Shown here: positions 1 to 7,864 of the stretch, one piece after another | Layout of the letters: the number at the start of each line of letters is the position of its first letter | Numbering within the stretch: position 1 is the stretch's first letter | Assembly (NCBI GenBank): GCA_964436865.1 | Contig: CAYTFK010000267.1 | Coordinates: 1-10,024, forward strand | Direction of reading: 5' to 3' | From: JAXGPP01 sp964436865 | GTDB lineage: Bacteria; Planctomycetota; Planctomycetia; Pirellulales; Thermoguttaceae | DNA: 10,024 nt | The notes under the pieces: model-generated | Databases searched by the model: none | What the model was told of the DNA's origin: nothing | Seen by the model: only the letters and a program-made list of their open reading frames with translations | Program-made: the position numbers and the translations under genes

Positions 1-1221
1 CCGTCGCTGGGTTACCGCGCGTATTACCTGGTCGCCGCCGAGCAGCCGGATGCTTTTCCGCCTGCCGCGACCGTCGCGCTCGACTCCGATCGCGATCGCC
101 AGGAGCCGCGGCGTCCGCTGGCGAGCGACCGGCTGGAGAATGCGTACTACCGCCTTTCGATCGATCGCGCCACCGGCCGCGTCTCACTATTCGACAAGGA
201 GCTGAATCGAGAAGTCTGCCGCGACATGGAGGTGGCCGCCCTGGAGGAACGCGGCGGCAACTACATCGGCATCGAGCCCCCCAGCGGCCGCACGCTTTAT
301 AGCACGGTCGAGAGCATCGCGGTCGAGGAGAACAACCCGGTGCGGGCGGTAGTGCGCCTCGAACTGCGCGTTGCCGGCATCGCCGTCACACAGCGCCTCA
401 CGCTTTATCAGGGGCTCAGGCGCCTGGACATCGAGAACACCGTCGACTGGCAATCGCCGCGGTTCCTGCGCGTGCGGCAGGTGTTTCCGGGAAAAGACGC
501 CAGCACGATGATCCACTATGGCGTTCCGTTCGGCGCCAACGCGTCGGACAACATCCTTCCCGGCTCAGGCACGCACCTTGGCGACGAGATCACCAACGAG
601 TCGTGGCGCCAGTCGCGGCTTGTTCAGGGCTGGCTGCACGCGGGCGACGCCGCCCGGGGGCTGACCATCGCTTGCGACCACTCCCAGTTCCGGCTGGAGG
701 ATTCCGCCATCTGCGCAGAGATGATCCGGGGAACGCGATTCACTTCGGTGAAGGTGGTGCGCGGCGAGGAAGTCGGCTCGATGCACTATCCACCGCCGGG
801 CACCTATGTCTGTCGCTACTCGCTTTCCTCGTCGGCCGGCGACTGGAAATCTGCCAAGGCCTGGCGTGCCGGCATGGGACTGAACAATCCGCTGTTGCCG
901 GTGTACGTGGCCGACACGGTATCGCCAAAGTCGTTGCCCACCTCGAAATCGTTCTGCACGTTCAAGCAGGATCATGTCGTGCTGAGCGCTTTGAAGAAGG
1001 CCGATCTCGGCCCGTCGCTGGTGCTCCGCGTCTATGAAATGGAAGGCGTCCCGCTGGACACGCCGGTTGAATTCTGCGGCCACGCGTGTAACTTCGCCGA
1101 GGTCAACTTGTTGGAGGAGGATCTCGCACCGGCACCGCAACAGATGCTCCGCGGCGGCCCTTACTCCATCAAGACAATCCGCTTCGAGCATCCCCACGAG
1201 TCTGCCCAAAAGGGAAACTGA
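1..1221 (+). CDS. Alpha-mannosidase-like GH38 protein, C-terminal part (5' truncated by window edge)
   Basis: The reading frame is open from base 1 to a TGA at 1219-1221, giving 406 residues with no start in view; the internal ATG at 226 falls inside a conserved block and is not the start. The first residues (LGYRAYYL) and the block ENAYYRLSIDRATGRV followed by SLFDKEL match the beta-rich C-terminal region of glycoside hydrolase family 38. The later pieces LSSSAGDW, NNPLLPV, a Ser/Leu-rich strand with SALKKAD, LRVYEMEG, AEVNLLEED and SIKTIRFEHP occur in the order expected for that family, whose members hydrolyse alpha-mannosides. The catalytic barrel with the nucleophile Asp lies upstream of the window, so activity and any signal peptide cannot be judged. 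The next gene starts 5 bases after the stop, indicating co-transcription. Family assignment is confident; substrate specificity is unknown. Confidence 0.85.
   Translation, partial: PSLGYRAYYLVAAEQPDAFPPAATVALDSDRDRQEPRRPLASDRLENAYYRLSIDRATGRVSLFDKELNREVCRDMEVAALEERGGNYIGIEPPSGRTLYSTVESIAVEENNPVRAVVRLELRVAGIAVTQRLTLYQGLRRLDIENTVDWQSPRFLRVRQVFPGKDASTMIHYGVPFGANASDNILPGSGTHLGDEITNESWRQSRLVQGWLHAGDAARGLTIACDHSQFRLEDSAICAEMIRGTRFTSVKVVRGEEVGSMHYPPPGTYVCRYSLSSSAGDWKSAKAWRAGMGLNNPLLPVYVADTVSPKSLPTSKSFCTFKQDHVVLSALKKADLGPSLVLRVYEMEGVPLDTPVEFCGHACNFAEVNLLEEDLAPAPQQMLRGGPYSIKTIRFEHPHESAQKGN
1210..1215 (+). promoter_or_regulatory. Ribosome binding site for the DUF5696-like glycosidase
   Basis: AAGGGA lies 11 bases before the ATG at 1227, inside the last codons of the mannosidase gene. 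It supports that start, which also opens a good signal peptide. Confidence 0.5.
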
Positions 1222-1226
1222 ACACA

Positions 1227-3049
1227 ATGAAACGCTGGACTGTACTTTCCGTCCTCCTCCCGATCATTGCCGCAGTAATCGTCGCAGTCTCAGGCGGCTC
1301 ATCGTCCGCCGACGGCACGGGCGGGCTGAAATGGTCGATCGACCTGCCGGCCGGGCGGTTGACAGTCAGTCCGACGTCGAGCGACTCACCTTGGCAAGGA
1401 GCGACGCTGGCACAAATCACCTGGTGGGATGGCGCCGGCGCCGAGCATTCTCGGGCCCTTGATGCGGCGAGCGGTTGGACAATCGAGCAAGAGCCGCTGG
1501 CTCAGGGCCATCGGCTCAACTGCCGGCAGACCGAATTGGGATTCGCAATCCTGCTGGACTTCACCGTCGCGGACGGTGTGCTTACGGTAACGGTCCCTGC
1601 GGCCGGCATCACTGAAAGCGGCGCCGCGCGGCTGAAGAGCTTGAGGCTGCTGCCCCGTTTTGCCGCCGCCACAGAAGGCGACGAGGGGTACCTGGTTATC
1701 GCCCAGCAGTCGGGCGCGCTGTGCCGTTTCCGCGACAAGAAAGCCGCCGAGCACTGGCTCTCGGTGTACCAGATCAACTGCCAGTGTCCGATGCCGCTGT
1801 TCGGCATCGTCCGAGGCGGCAGCGGCGTGGCGGCGATCGTCACAAGCGGCCAGTATGACGCCCGGTTCTGCGTAAGCACCAACTGGGGAAAGGATCGGCA
1901 GTACGCGATCGATCCGGCCTTCACGCTCCGTACGTTTGCCAAAGAACCACGACTGGGCGGTGACCTGGCCGTGGAGTACCACTTCCTGGGCGGCCCGGCG
2001 ACCGATTGGCTGGCTGTGGCGAAGTGCTACCGGAAGTACAACTTCGAACGCCGCGGCATCCGGCCGCTCCGCCAGCGCGCCGCCGATTCAGCCGAACTGG
2101 CGTATTCGGCGCAGGCCCTGCAGGTTCGGGTTCGCCTGGGGGTCAAGCCGGTACCCTACGAGATTGCCGAGCAGACAGCCGACACGGAACCGCCGATGCG
2201 GGTGTTCTGCGATTTTCGCCGGTTGCGGGACGTCCTCGACGAGTTCCACCGCCAGGGGATCGGCCGGGCCGAGTTCTGCCTGGTGGGCTGGAACCGCGGC
2301 GGGCACGACGGCCGCTACCCGCAGATCTTCCCCGTCGAACCGGCATTGGGCGGCGAGGAGGAGCTTCGCGCCACGATCGCTCATGCGCAGTCGCTTGGTT
2401 ACCAGATCGTCGCCCATGACTGCTACTACGGGGCGTACCGCATCTCCGAGGACTGGAGCGAAGCTTACCTCCGCAAGGAGTTCGACGGTCGGCCGCAGAA
2501 GGGCGGTGTCTGGGGTGGAGGGCAGAGCTACAATATCTGCCTGGCCCAGGCCGACGAACTGTTCGCCCGACGCGACATGCCGCGGATCCGCGCGCTCGGC
2601 TTCCGCGGTGCGCATTACTCCGACGTGCTCTCAATCATCGGTCCCCGACCCTGCTATGATCCGGAGCATCCGCAGACCCGCCAGCAGGACGCCGAGGCGG
2701 CCAACCGCATACTGGCCCGGGCCGGGAAGACATTCGGGGCTGCGCAGTCGGAAGGTTCGCTCGATTTCACCGCGCCGGTGCTCGACCGCCTGCTGTACAT
2801 CGATTGCGACAAGTGGGCTCCCTTGGCAAAACGGCCCTATGTCGACGCCTGCGTGCCGCTGTACGAGACCGTCTATCATGGCGTGCTGCTCTACAACCTC
2901 TCGACCGAAACGGTGAACGCCCTGCCCGGCGATCCGGGTTACCTGAGAAACATCGAGTACGGCGGCACGCCGCTGGCGTACTTCTACGGCCACTTCCTCC
3001 TCGATGAGAGCAAGAACTGGCTCGGGCAGCGCGACTATCGCTACGACGA
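1227..3049 (+). CDS. Secreted glycosidase-like protein, DUF5696/GH101-like barrel (3' end lost in assembly gap)
   Basis: 607 complete codons are readable before the N run. Residues 1 to about 28 form a signal peptide (MKRW, a long hydrophobic stretch, then SSSADG). Residues about 30-270 look like a beta-sandwich; from about 290 the pattern is that of a TIM barrel. The block YSDVLSIIGP, then CYDPEHPQTR, then QSEGSLDF resembles proteins annotated as DUF5696, a family I associate with GH101-like barrels (endo-alpha-N-acetylgalactosaminidase clan). Asp466 (codon 2622-2624) and Glu509 (codon 2751-2753) are the best candidates for nucleophile and acid/base; this is inference from position in the barrel. 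The C-terminus is missing. After the gap, the frame starting at 3152 ends in a TGA at 3194-3196 overlapping the next ATG, which could be the true end. Another frame stays open from the gap to 3479, but it overlaps the next gene by almost 290 bases and is an artefact. The reaction is unproven; an uncharacterised glycosidase is the safest description. Confidence 0.65.
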
Positions 3050-3149
3050 NNNNNNNNNNNNNNNNNNNNNNNNNNNNNNNNNNNNNNNNNNNNNNNNNNN
3101 NNNNNNNNNNNNNNNNNNNNNNNNNNNNNNNNNNNNNNNNNNNNNNNNN
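3050..3149. other. Assembly gap of 100 N (scaffold gap 1)
   Basis: A run of exactly 100 N, the usual placeholder for a gap of unknown length. It removes the C-terminus of the DUF5696-like gene. If that gene ends at the TGA at 3194-3196, the real gap length must leave remainder 2 on division by 3, so it would not be 100. Confidence 0.97.
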
Positions 3150-3181
3150 GGGTGCCTCGGCGAAATCCGCACCAACAGTCC

Positions 3182-3187
3182 AAGGAG
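3182..3187 (+). promoter_or_regulatory. Ribosome binding site for the GH106-like gene
   Basis: A perfect AAGGAG sits 5 bases before the ATG at 3193. It fixes that start over upstream in-frame sequence, which has no start codon between the gap and 3193. The ATGA at 3193-3196 may overlap the stop of the preceding gene, which would allow translational coupling. Confidence 0.8.
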
Positions 3188-3192
3188 CCTCC

Positions 3193-5298
3193 ATGAAGCC
3201 GTTCGGCATCGAAGCAACTCGGATCGACCGCCGGGAGTTCCTCTCAACCTGCGCCGTCGGCGCGATTGGGGCTGTACTGGCTCGGCCGTCCGGCACGGCC
3301 TTGGCCGCCGAAGCGACGCCCGCTCCCACCGCCCCGCTGGCCATGTGGGCCTTGACCGGCACGCTTCAATCGGGCGATGTCGACCGTCAACTCGACGCCT
3401 ATGCCGAAGCCGGATGGGGCGCGGTGCTGTATCCCCGCTGGGGGCTGGAGATCGAGTATCTGAGCGATGCCTGGTTTGAGCGGGTCCGCTATATCGTCCA
3501 GCAGGCCGCGACCCGCCGGACAGAGATCTGGCTGTACGACGAATTCTGCTGGCCCAGCGGGCACGCCAAGGGCCTGGTCACCAAGGGACGCGAGGACCTG
3601 GCAGCTCAACTCCTCTACGTCGAGCGCGATGGAAGCAGTCGCATCGAGCAGGTGCCGGAAAGCGCGAACCTGCTGAATCCGGAGGCCACTGAGCGATTTC
3701 TGACCGTCACCCACGAGCGTTATGCCGCGGCAATCGGGGAGTACTTCGGCAGCACGGTCCGGGCGATCTTCACCGACGAACCGTCGCTCTCGTTGCAGCA
3801 CCAGCCGCGAACACCCGGCGACCGCTCGTGGCGGCTCATGTGGTCCGACGCGCTCGAAAAAGCCTTGGGCGGCGATTTCCGCCAGCAACTGGCCGCTGCC
3901 GGCACGAACGTGGCCGACTCTCCAATTTGGAGCGAGTACTGGGCCGCTTTCGCCCGACTCTATCACGACGCGTGGATTCAGCCGATCGCCCGCTGGTGCG
4001 AAGCCCACAGGATCGCCATGTCGGGCCATCTCCTGGGCGAAAACAGCTTCGGTTCCCACGTGGCCAATTACGGCAGCCTGCGGCGGCAACTTGCCGCTTT
4101 TCACATTCCGGGCATCGACGAGATCAACACGCGCTGCGAAGTCGACACGTGCGAGGCGATGACGCTGGCAGCGATCGCCGAATACCCGGGGCGCGAGCGA
4201 ATGGCCGAGGTATTCGCCCTTGGGCCATGCCATATGAAGATGGAGACGATGCGCAGAATGGTCGACCTCTGCGCGGCTTGCGGAGTGGACCGTTACGTGA
4301 TGGCCATCTGCCCGCATGACTTCCGGGGGAATTTTTTCAATCGGCGATACCTCGGCGTACAGGGATTCCAGCAGCCGTGGTTCCATGACTACGCACGGCC
4401 ATGGGCCGACTACCTGGCCGAGGCGGCCCAGCGCGCCCGGAAGACGCAACCGCTGGGCGTCGGCTGGCCGAGCGACGAGGAGTTGTGGGCCGCGGCCGGG
4501 CCGTCTCCAGGGCAGTCGGAACGGCTGAAAGAACTCACACAGAACTTCGTGGCGGCGGCCCGCGAGGCCATCCGCGACCGAGTGTCACGGCTTGAATTGC
4601 CGCCCGCCGCTGTCGGGGCGGCGACTCGTGAGAAACTGGAGGCGGTCTGGGACTTCGAACCGGCCGGGCTGAACTCGATGAGGATCGACGGGCCGGCGCT
4701 TACCATCGCCGATCTTCCCAAGGGGCTGGAACTCTCGGTCCAGTCGCAACTCGTCCGCGGCCTGCGGATCAACGGGGCGGCGGTCGATCTGGCGGGGGCG
4801 CCGCCAGATTCAGGGTTCGACCTGAGTTATCGCCGCCTGCCGGTTGCCGCGACGCTCCGCACGGGCGAGAACACCATCGAGATCGAGACCGATGAGCCCA
4901 AGCCGTTGCCGTTCCTGCCAGCAGTCATTCTGTGGGGGCGGTTCGCAATCGACCCGCAGGGCCGAATCGCCAAGCTTCCCCGGACGATCGCCCTGGGCGA
5001 TTGGCGTAAGCAGGGGTATCCGTCGCTCTGGGGCATTGGCCGCTATCGCACCACCGTGGAGTGGAACGCCACCCCAAAATCGCTCGGCCTGGAATCTGGC
5101 GGATTTCCCGCTCGGGTGTTGGTGAACGGTCGCGAGTGCGGCCGGCGGCCATGGGCTCCGTTCGAGTACGACCTGCGCGATGCGGCCCGGCGCGGCGCCA
5201 ACGAGATCGTCGTCGAGATCTCAGGCACGCTGGGCCACCTGTTCGTGCCGGCCGAAGCGCCGGCCGTCGGGCTGATGGACATCTGGGTGTCTGGCTGA
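3193..5298 (+). CDS. Tat-exported glycoside hydrolase, GH106-like (alpha-L-rhamnosidase-like) with C-terminal jelly-roll
   Basis: A 701-residue protein. Residues 12-17 read DRREFL, followed by a hydrophobic stretch and an Ala-rich cleavage region near residue 35-40, a Tat-type leader. The catalytic region begins with MWALTGTLQSGDVD and includes LYDEFCWPSGHAKG (Asp116, Glu117), IFTDEPSL (Asp195, Glu196) and SGHLLGEN (Glu283). These motifs are typical of GH106-like barrel proteins often annotated as alpha-L-rhamnosidase or simply glycosyl hydrolase. Glu196 and Glu283 are candidate catalytic acids by inference. From about residue 590 a beta-rich region ends in a galactose-binding-like fold: WGIGRYRTTVEW, RVLVNGREC, PFEYDLRD and NEIVVEISGT, the pattern of the GH2-type sugar-binding domain. 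Well-studied GH106 enzymes are about 1,000 residues or more, so this is a compact relative and may have another specificity. A GH13 gene follows after 38 bases. Confidence 0.75.
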   Translation: MKPFGIEATRIDRREFLSTCAVGAIGAVLARPSGTALAAEATPAPTAPLAMWALTGTLQSGDVDRQLDAYAEAGWGAVLYPRWGLEIEYLSDAWFERVRYIVQQAATRRTEIWLYDEFCWPSGHAKGLVTKGREDLAAQLLYVERDGSSRIEQVPESANLLNPEATERFLTVTHERYAAAIGEYFGSTVRAIFTDEPSLSLQHQPRTPGDRSWRLMWSDALEKALGGDFRQQLAAAGTNVADSPIWSEYWAAFARLYHDAWIQPIARWCEAHRIAMSGHLLGENSFGSHVANYGSLRRQLAAFHIPGIDEINTRCEVDTCEAMTLAAIAEYPGRERMAEVFALGPCHMKMETMRRMVDLCAACGVDRYVMAICPHDFRGNFFNRRYLGVQGFQQPWFHDYARPWADYLAEAAQRARKTQPLGVGWPSDEELWAAAGPSPGQSERLKELTQNFVAAAREAIRDRVSRLELPPAAVGAATREKLEAVWDFEPAGLNSMRIDGPALTIADLPKGLELSVQSQLVRGLRINGAAVDLAGAPPDSGFDLSYRRLPVAATLRTGENTIEIETDEPKPLPFLPAVILWGRFAIDPQGRIAKLPRTIALGDWRKQGYPSLWGIGRYRTTVEWNATPKSLGLESGGFPARVLVNGRECGRRPWAPFEYDLRDAARRGANEIVVEISGTLGHLFVPAEAPAVGLMDIWVSG

Positions 5299-5327
5299 AC
5301 ACAATTCGTGGGTAATAGCCTGTTCGT

Positions 5328-5331
5328 GAGG
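5328..5331 (+). promoter_or_regulatory. Weak ribosome binding site for the GH13 gene
   Basis: GAGG ends 5 bases before the ATG at 5337. It is short, but the ATG opens a clear signal peptide, so the start is plausible. Confidence 0.4.
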
Positions 5332-5336
5332 TTGCC

Positions 5337-6631
5337 ATGCGTATGAAGTCTGCGAGTTCTTGTCTTGTTTGGGCAGCAACGATCCTCCTCGGTGGCNNNN
5401 NNNNNNNNNNNNNNNNNNNNNNNNNNNNNNNNNNNNNNNNNNNNNNNNNNNNNNNNNNNNNNNNNNNNNNNNNNNNNNNNNNNNNNNNNNNNNNNNGGAA
5501 TTCTGGAGCACCCGCCAAAAAGCCTCCGGCACGAACAATCCCCGCAACCCGTACCGGATCAAGGACTACGGGAAGGTCGATCCCGAATACGGCACCGAGG
5601 ACGATCTCCGCGAGTTCGTCGCCGCTGCCCACAAGCTCGATCTGCGGGTACTTCTGGACTTGGTCTACTTCCACTGCGGACCAACTTCCGTGCTCATGGA
5701 GCATGCGGATTTCATCCAGCGCGACGCGGACGGGAAGGCGGTCACCGGCAGTTGGAACTTTCCGCGGCTGAACTTCGAAAGCAAAGGGCTCCGGGAGTAT
5801 CTGTGGGCCGACATGGAGCACTGGGTGAAGGAGTTTCAGGTCGACGGCTACCGCTGCGACGTCGCCGATTCGGTTCCGCTGGACTTCTGGCTGGAAGGCC
5901 GCCGGCGGATCGACCGTATCCGGCCCGACCTGGTGATGCTCTCCGAGGGGCAGCGCGCCGGCGATCAGGTCGAAGCGTTCGACATCAGCTATGGATTCTC
6001 CTGGTATGACGCAACCGCCGCGGTGCTTACGAAGAGCCAGCCTGCGTCGGCGCTTCAGAAGCTGTGGGAGAGGCAGAGGGCTGAACGACCCCGCGGAGCG
6101 CGGTTCATCCGCTACACCGACAACCACGATATCGCCAACGACATGAATCGTCCCGACGTCCGCTTTGGCGAGCAGGCGGCCCGAGCGATGTCGGTGGTGA
6201 ACTTTACGATCGACGGCGTGCCGTTCATCTACAACGGCCAGGAGATCGGCGACACGAGCCGGCACAGCATCTACGCCCGGTGGCCCGTCCGCTGGGAAGC
6301 TGCCTGCCTGCCCAAGCCGGCGGCCACGCTCGAGTTCTACCGGCAGCTTTGCCGGCTTCGCCGCAGCCGGCCGTCGCTGCAGTCGGGCGAGGTCGTTTGG
6401 GTCGGTCACGATCAGCCGGACGCAGTGATCGCGTTCCTCAGGCGTGCCAACGATGAAGAAATCCTCTCCGTGGTCAACCTGTCGAACCGTTCGGTTAACG
6501 TGAACCTCGATCTGGCGGCCGAGGGGGCGGCATACCGCCCGTTGCTGATCAGCGGCGCGAAGCCCGGCCGGGCGAACGGCAAGTTTGCGCTTGCGTTGGA
6601 GGGTTTTGGATACTTGGTCGGCCAGAAGTGA
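5337..6631 (+). CDS. Secreted GH13 alpha-amylase-family enzyme (interrupted by assembly gap)
   Basis: The ATG at 5337 opens MRMKSASS plus a hydrophobic run (20 codons), read as a signal peptide, then the N gap. After it the frame from 5498 encodes 377 residues of a GH13 barrel. NPYRIKDYGKVDPEYGTEDD marks the start of domain B. Region I is DLVYFHC (from 5657). Region II is VDGYRCDVAD with the nucleophile Asp at 5858-5860. Region III is MLSEGQ with the acid/base Glu at 5945-5947. Region IV is YTDNHDIAND with the transition-state Asp at 6128-6130. A C-terminal beta domain ends in GFGYLVGQK. All three catalytic acids are present, so an alpha-glucan hydrolase or transglycosylase is likely; the subfamily is unclear. 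Region I carries Phe where most members have Asn before the conserved His. The first two barrel strands are missing in the gap. Joining the two halves as one gene is inferred from order, strand and the missing piece. Confidence 0.85.
5397..5496. other. Assembly gap of 100 N (scaffold gap 2)
   Basis: Exactly 100 N inside the GH13 gene. The part before the gap is 20 whole codons (5337-5396), and the frame after it begins at 5498, leaving one base. An intact gene therefore needs a gap length with remainder 2 on division by 3, which 100 does not satisfy. The missing GH13 N-terminus (about 60-110 residues) suggests roughly 180-330 missing bases. Confidence 0.97.
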
Positions 6632-6647
6632 AGCACCCGTTCCATGA

Positions 6648-6653
6648 AAGGGA
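6648..6653 (+). promoter_or_regulatory. Ribosome binding site deciding the start of the BNR propeller gene
   Basis: AAGGGA lies 4 bases before the ATG at 6658. It favours this start over the in-frame GTG at 6628, which overlaps the GH13 stop, has no evident Shine-Dalgarno sequence, and would put ten charged residues ahead of the signal peptide. Confidence 0.55.
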
Positions 6654-6657
6654 AGAG

Positions 6658-7836
6658 ATGAGGTCATTATTGTTCGCAGTGGCGATGTTTGGAGCGGCCG
6701 CGATGGCGATCGGGGCGGAGCAGGTCGAAGACCAGAAGACTCAGTGGCAGAAGGAGGCCACCTTTCCGGTGGTCGACCTGTCGGGTGAGACCTCGCGGCA
6801 GGTGATCGTTGCCGAGGGGACTCCGGAGGTTTATCAAGGCCACCCGACCACGGTGCTGATGCCCGACGGCAAGACGATCTTCGCCGTCTGGTGCATCAAT
6901 CACGGCGGCAAGGCAGGCCCGATGGCCCGCAGCGACGATGGCGGCAAGACCTGGACACGGCTGGACGACCGAATGCCGCCGGGCTTCTCGAAACACGAGA
7001 ACTGCCCGAGCATCTACCGGCTGGTCGATCCCGAGGGGAAGGAGCGGCTGTGGGTCTTCTCGGCCTGGATCGGCCGGTTCGGCGTTCCCATGCCGAGCAT
7101 CATGAGCGAGGATGGCGGCCAGAGCTGGAAGGAGATGCCGCCGCTGGGAGAAGCCTTCCGCTGCGTGATGACCTTCAGCAGCATCGTTCGGCTCAAGGAC
7201 GGTTCCTATCTCGGCATGTACCACCGCGGGCCGGAGGGCGCCGATCGCTCGCCGCTGGAAGTGCTGCAGACGGTCACCCGGGACGGCGGGCTTACCTGGT
7301 CCGCGCCACGGGTAGTCGCCAGGGTCGAAGGGAAGGATCCCTGCGAGCCGTTCGTGTTCCGCTCGCCGGATGGCAATGAACTGTGCTGCCTGATGCGGGA
7401 GAACAAGCACAAGGGCGACAGTCTGATGATGTTCAGCCGCGATGAAGGGCAGACCTGGAGCACGCCGGTTGACACGCCGTGGGGGCTGACGGGCGACCGC
7501 CACATGGGCGCATACGCCGACGACGGGCGGCTGGTGATCGCGTTCCGTGATCAGGCGCAGCAGTCGCCCACGCGCGGGCACTTCGTGGCCTGGGTGGGCA
7601 CGTACGACGACATCCGCCAGGGGAAGCCGGGCCAGTACCGCATCAAGCTCCTGCACAGCTATGCCGGCGGCGACTGCGGTTATCCGGGTGTGGAGCGCCT
7701 GAGCGACGACACGATCGTCGCCACCACCTACATCAAGTATTGGAACGATGCGCGAAAACATTCCGTTGTTTCTACACGTTTCCGCCTCGACGAAACCGAT
7801 GCGCGGCTCAGTGCGGCCCAAAGCGAGCCCCACTGA
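6658..7836 (+). CDS. Secreted sialidase-fold (BNR/Asp-box) beta-propeller protein
   Basis: 392 residues from the ATG at 6658. MRSLLFAVAMFG with AAAMAIGAEQ is a signal peptide with likely cleavage after GA near residue 20. Four Asp-box motifs follow at regular spacing: SDDGGKTW (residue 92), SEDGGQSW (150), TRDGGLTW (207) and SRDEGQTW (260), about 55 residues apart as in the blades of a six-bladed sialidase propeller. Conserved stretches HPTTVLMPDGKTIF, GDRHMGAYADDGRLVIAFRD and GGDCGYPGVERLSDDTIVAT are features I associate with planctomycete proteins labelled exo-alpha-sialidase. The N-terminal Arg-Ile-Pro motif of true sialidases is not seen, so the catalytic Arg triad is uncertain and removal of sialic acid is not established; another glycosidase or a glycan-binding role is possible. 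It sits 26 bases after the GH13 gene and 28 before the isomerase-like gene. Confidence 0.8.
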   Translation: MRSLLFAVAMFGAAAMAIGAEQVEDQKTQWQKEATFPVVDLSGETSRQVIVAEGTPEVYQGHPTTVLMPDGKTIFAVWCINHGGKAGPMARSDDGGKTWTRLDDRMPPGFSKHENCPSIYRLVDPEGKERLWVFSAWIGRFGVPMPSIMSEDGGQSWKEMPPLGEAFRCVMTFSSIVRLKDGSYLGMYHRGPEGADRSPLEVLQTVTRDGGLTWSAPRVVARVEGKDPCEPFVFRSPDGNELCCLMRENKHKGDSLMMFSRDEGQTWSTPVDTPWGLTGDRHMGAYADDGRLVIAFRDQAQQSPTRGHFVAWVGTYDDIRQGKPGQYRIKLLHSYAGGDCGYPGVERLSDDTIVATTYIKYWNDARKHSVVSTRFRLDETDARLSAAQSEPH

Positions 7837-7850
7837 GCTTCCGCCCTGAA

Positions 7851-7856
7851 AAGGAG
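7851..7856 (+). promoter_or_regulatory. Ribosome binding site for the fucose-isomerase-like gene
   Basis: A perfect AAGGAG lies 8 bases before the ATG at 7865, in the 28-base space after the propeller gene. It confirms the start that carries the twin-arginine leader. Confidence 0.8.
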
Positions 7857-7864
7857 CGACTCTC

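Noticed and set aside
1218..1228. Eleven-base repeat CTGAACACAAT spanning the stop of gene 1 and again at 5295-5305 at the stop of gene 3
   Set aside because: Several exact 11-base matches are expected by chance in 10 kb; the position at two stop codons is curious but there is no further similarity or secondary structure around it.
1227..3479. Extension of the DUF5696-like gene through gap 1 to a stop at 3479
   Set aside because: It exists only because 100 N happens to keep frame. It would overlap the GH106-like gene by almost 290 bases, and the post-gap part is Arg/Pro-rich without family resemblance.
6628..6657. GTG at 6628 as the start of the propeller gene, overlapping the GH13 stop
   Set aside because: No Shine-Dalgarno sequence precedes it and it would add a charged ten-residue stretch before a signal peptide that starts well at the ATG at 6658.
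4925..6667. 580-residue open frame on the minus strand crossing gap 2
   Set aside because: It is antisense to the GH13 gene with all four conserved GH13 regions, and its continuity depends on reading through placeholder N bases.
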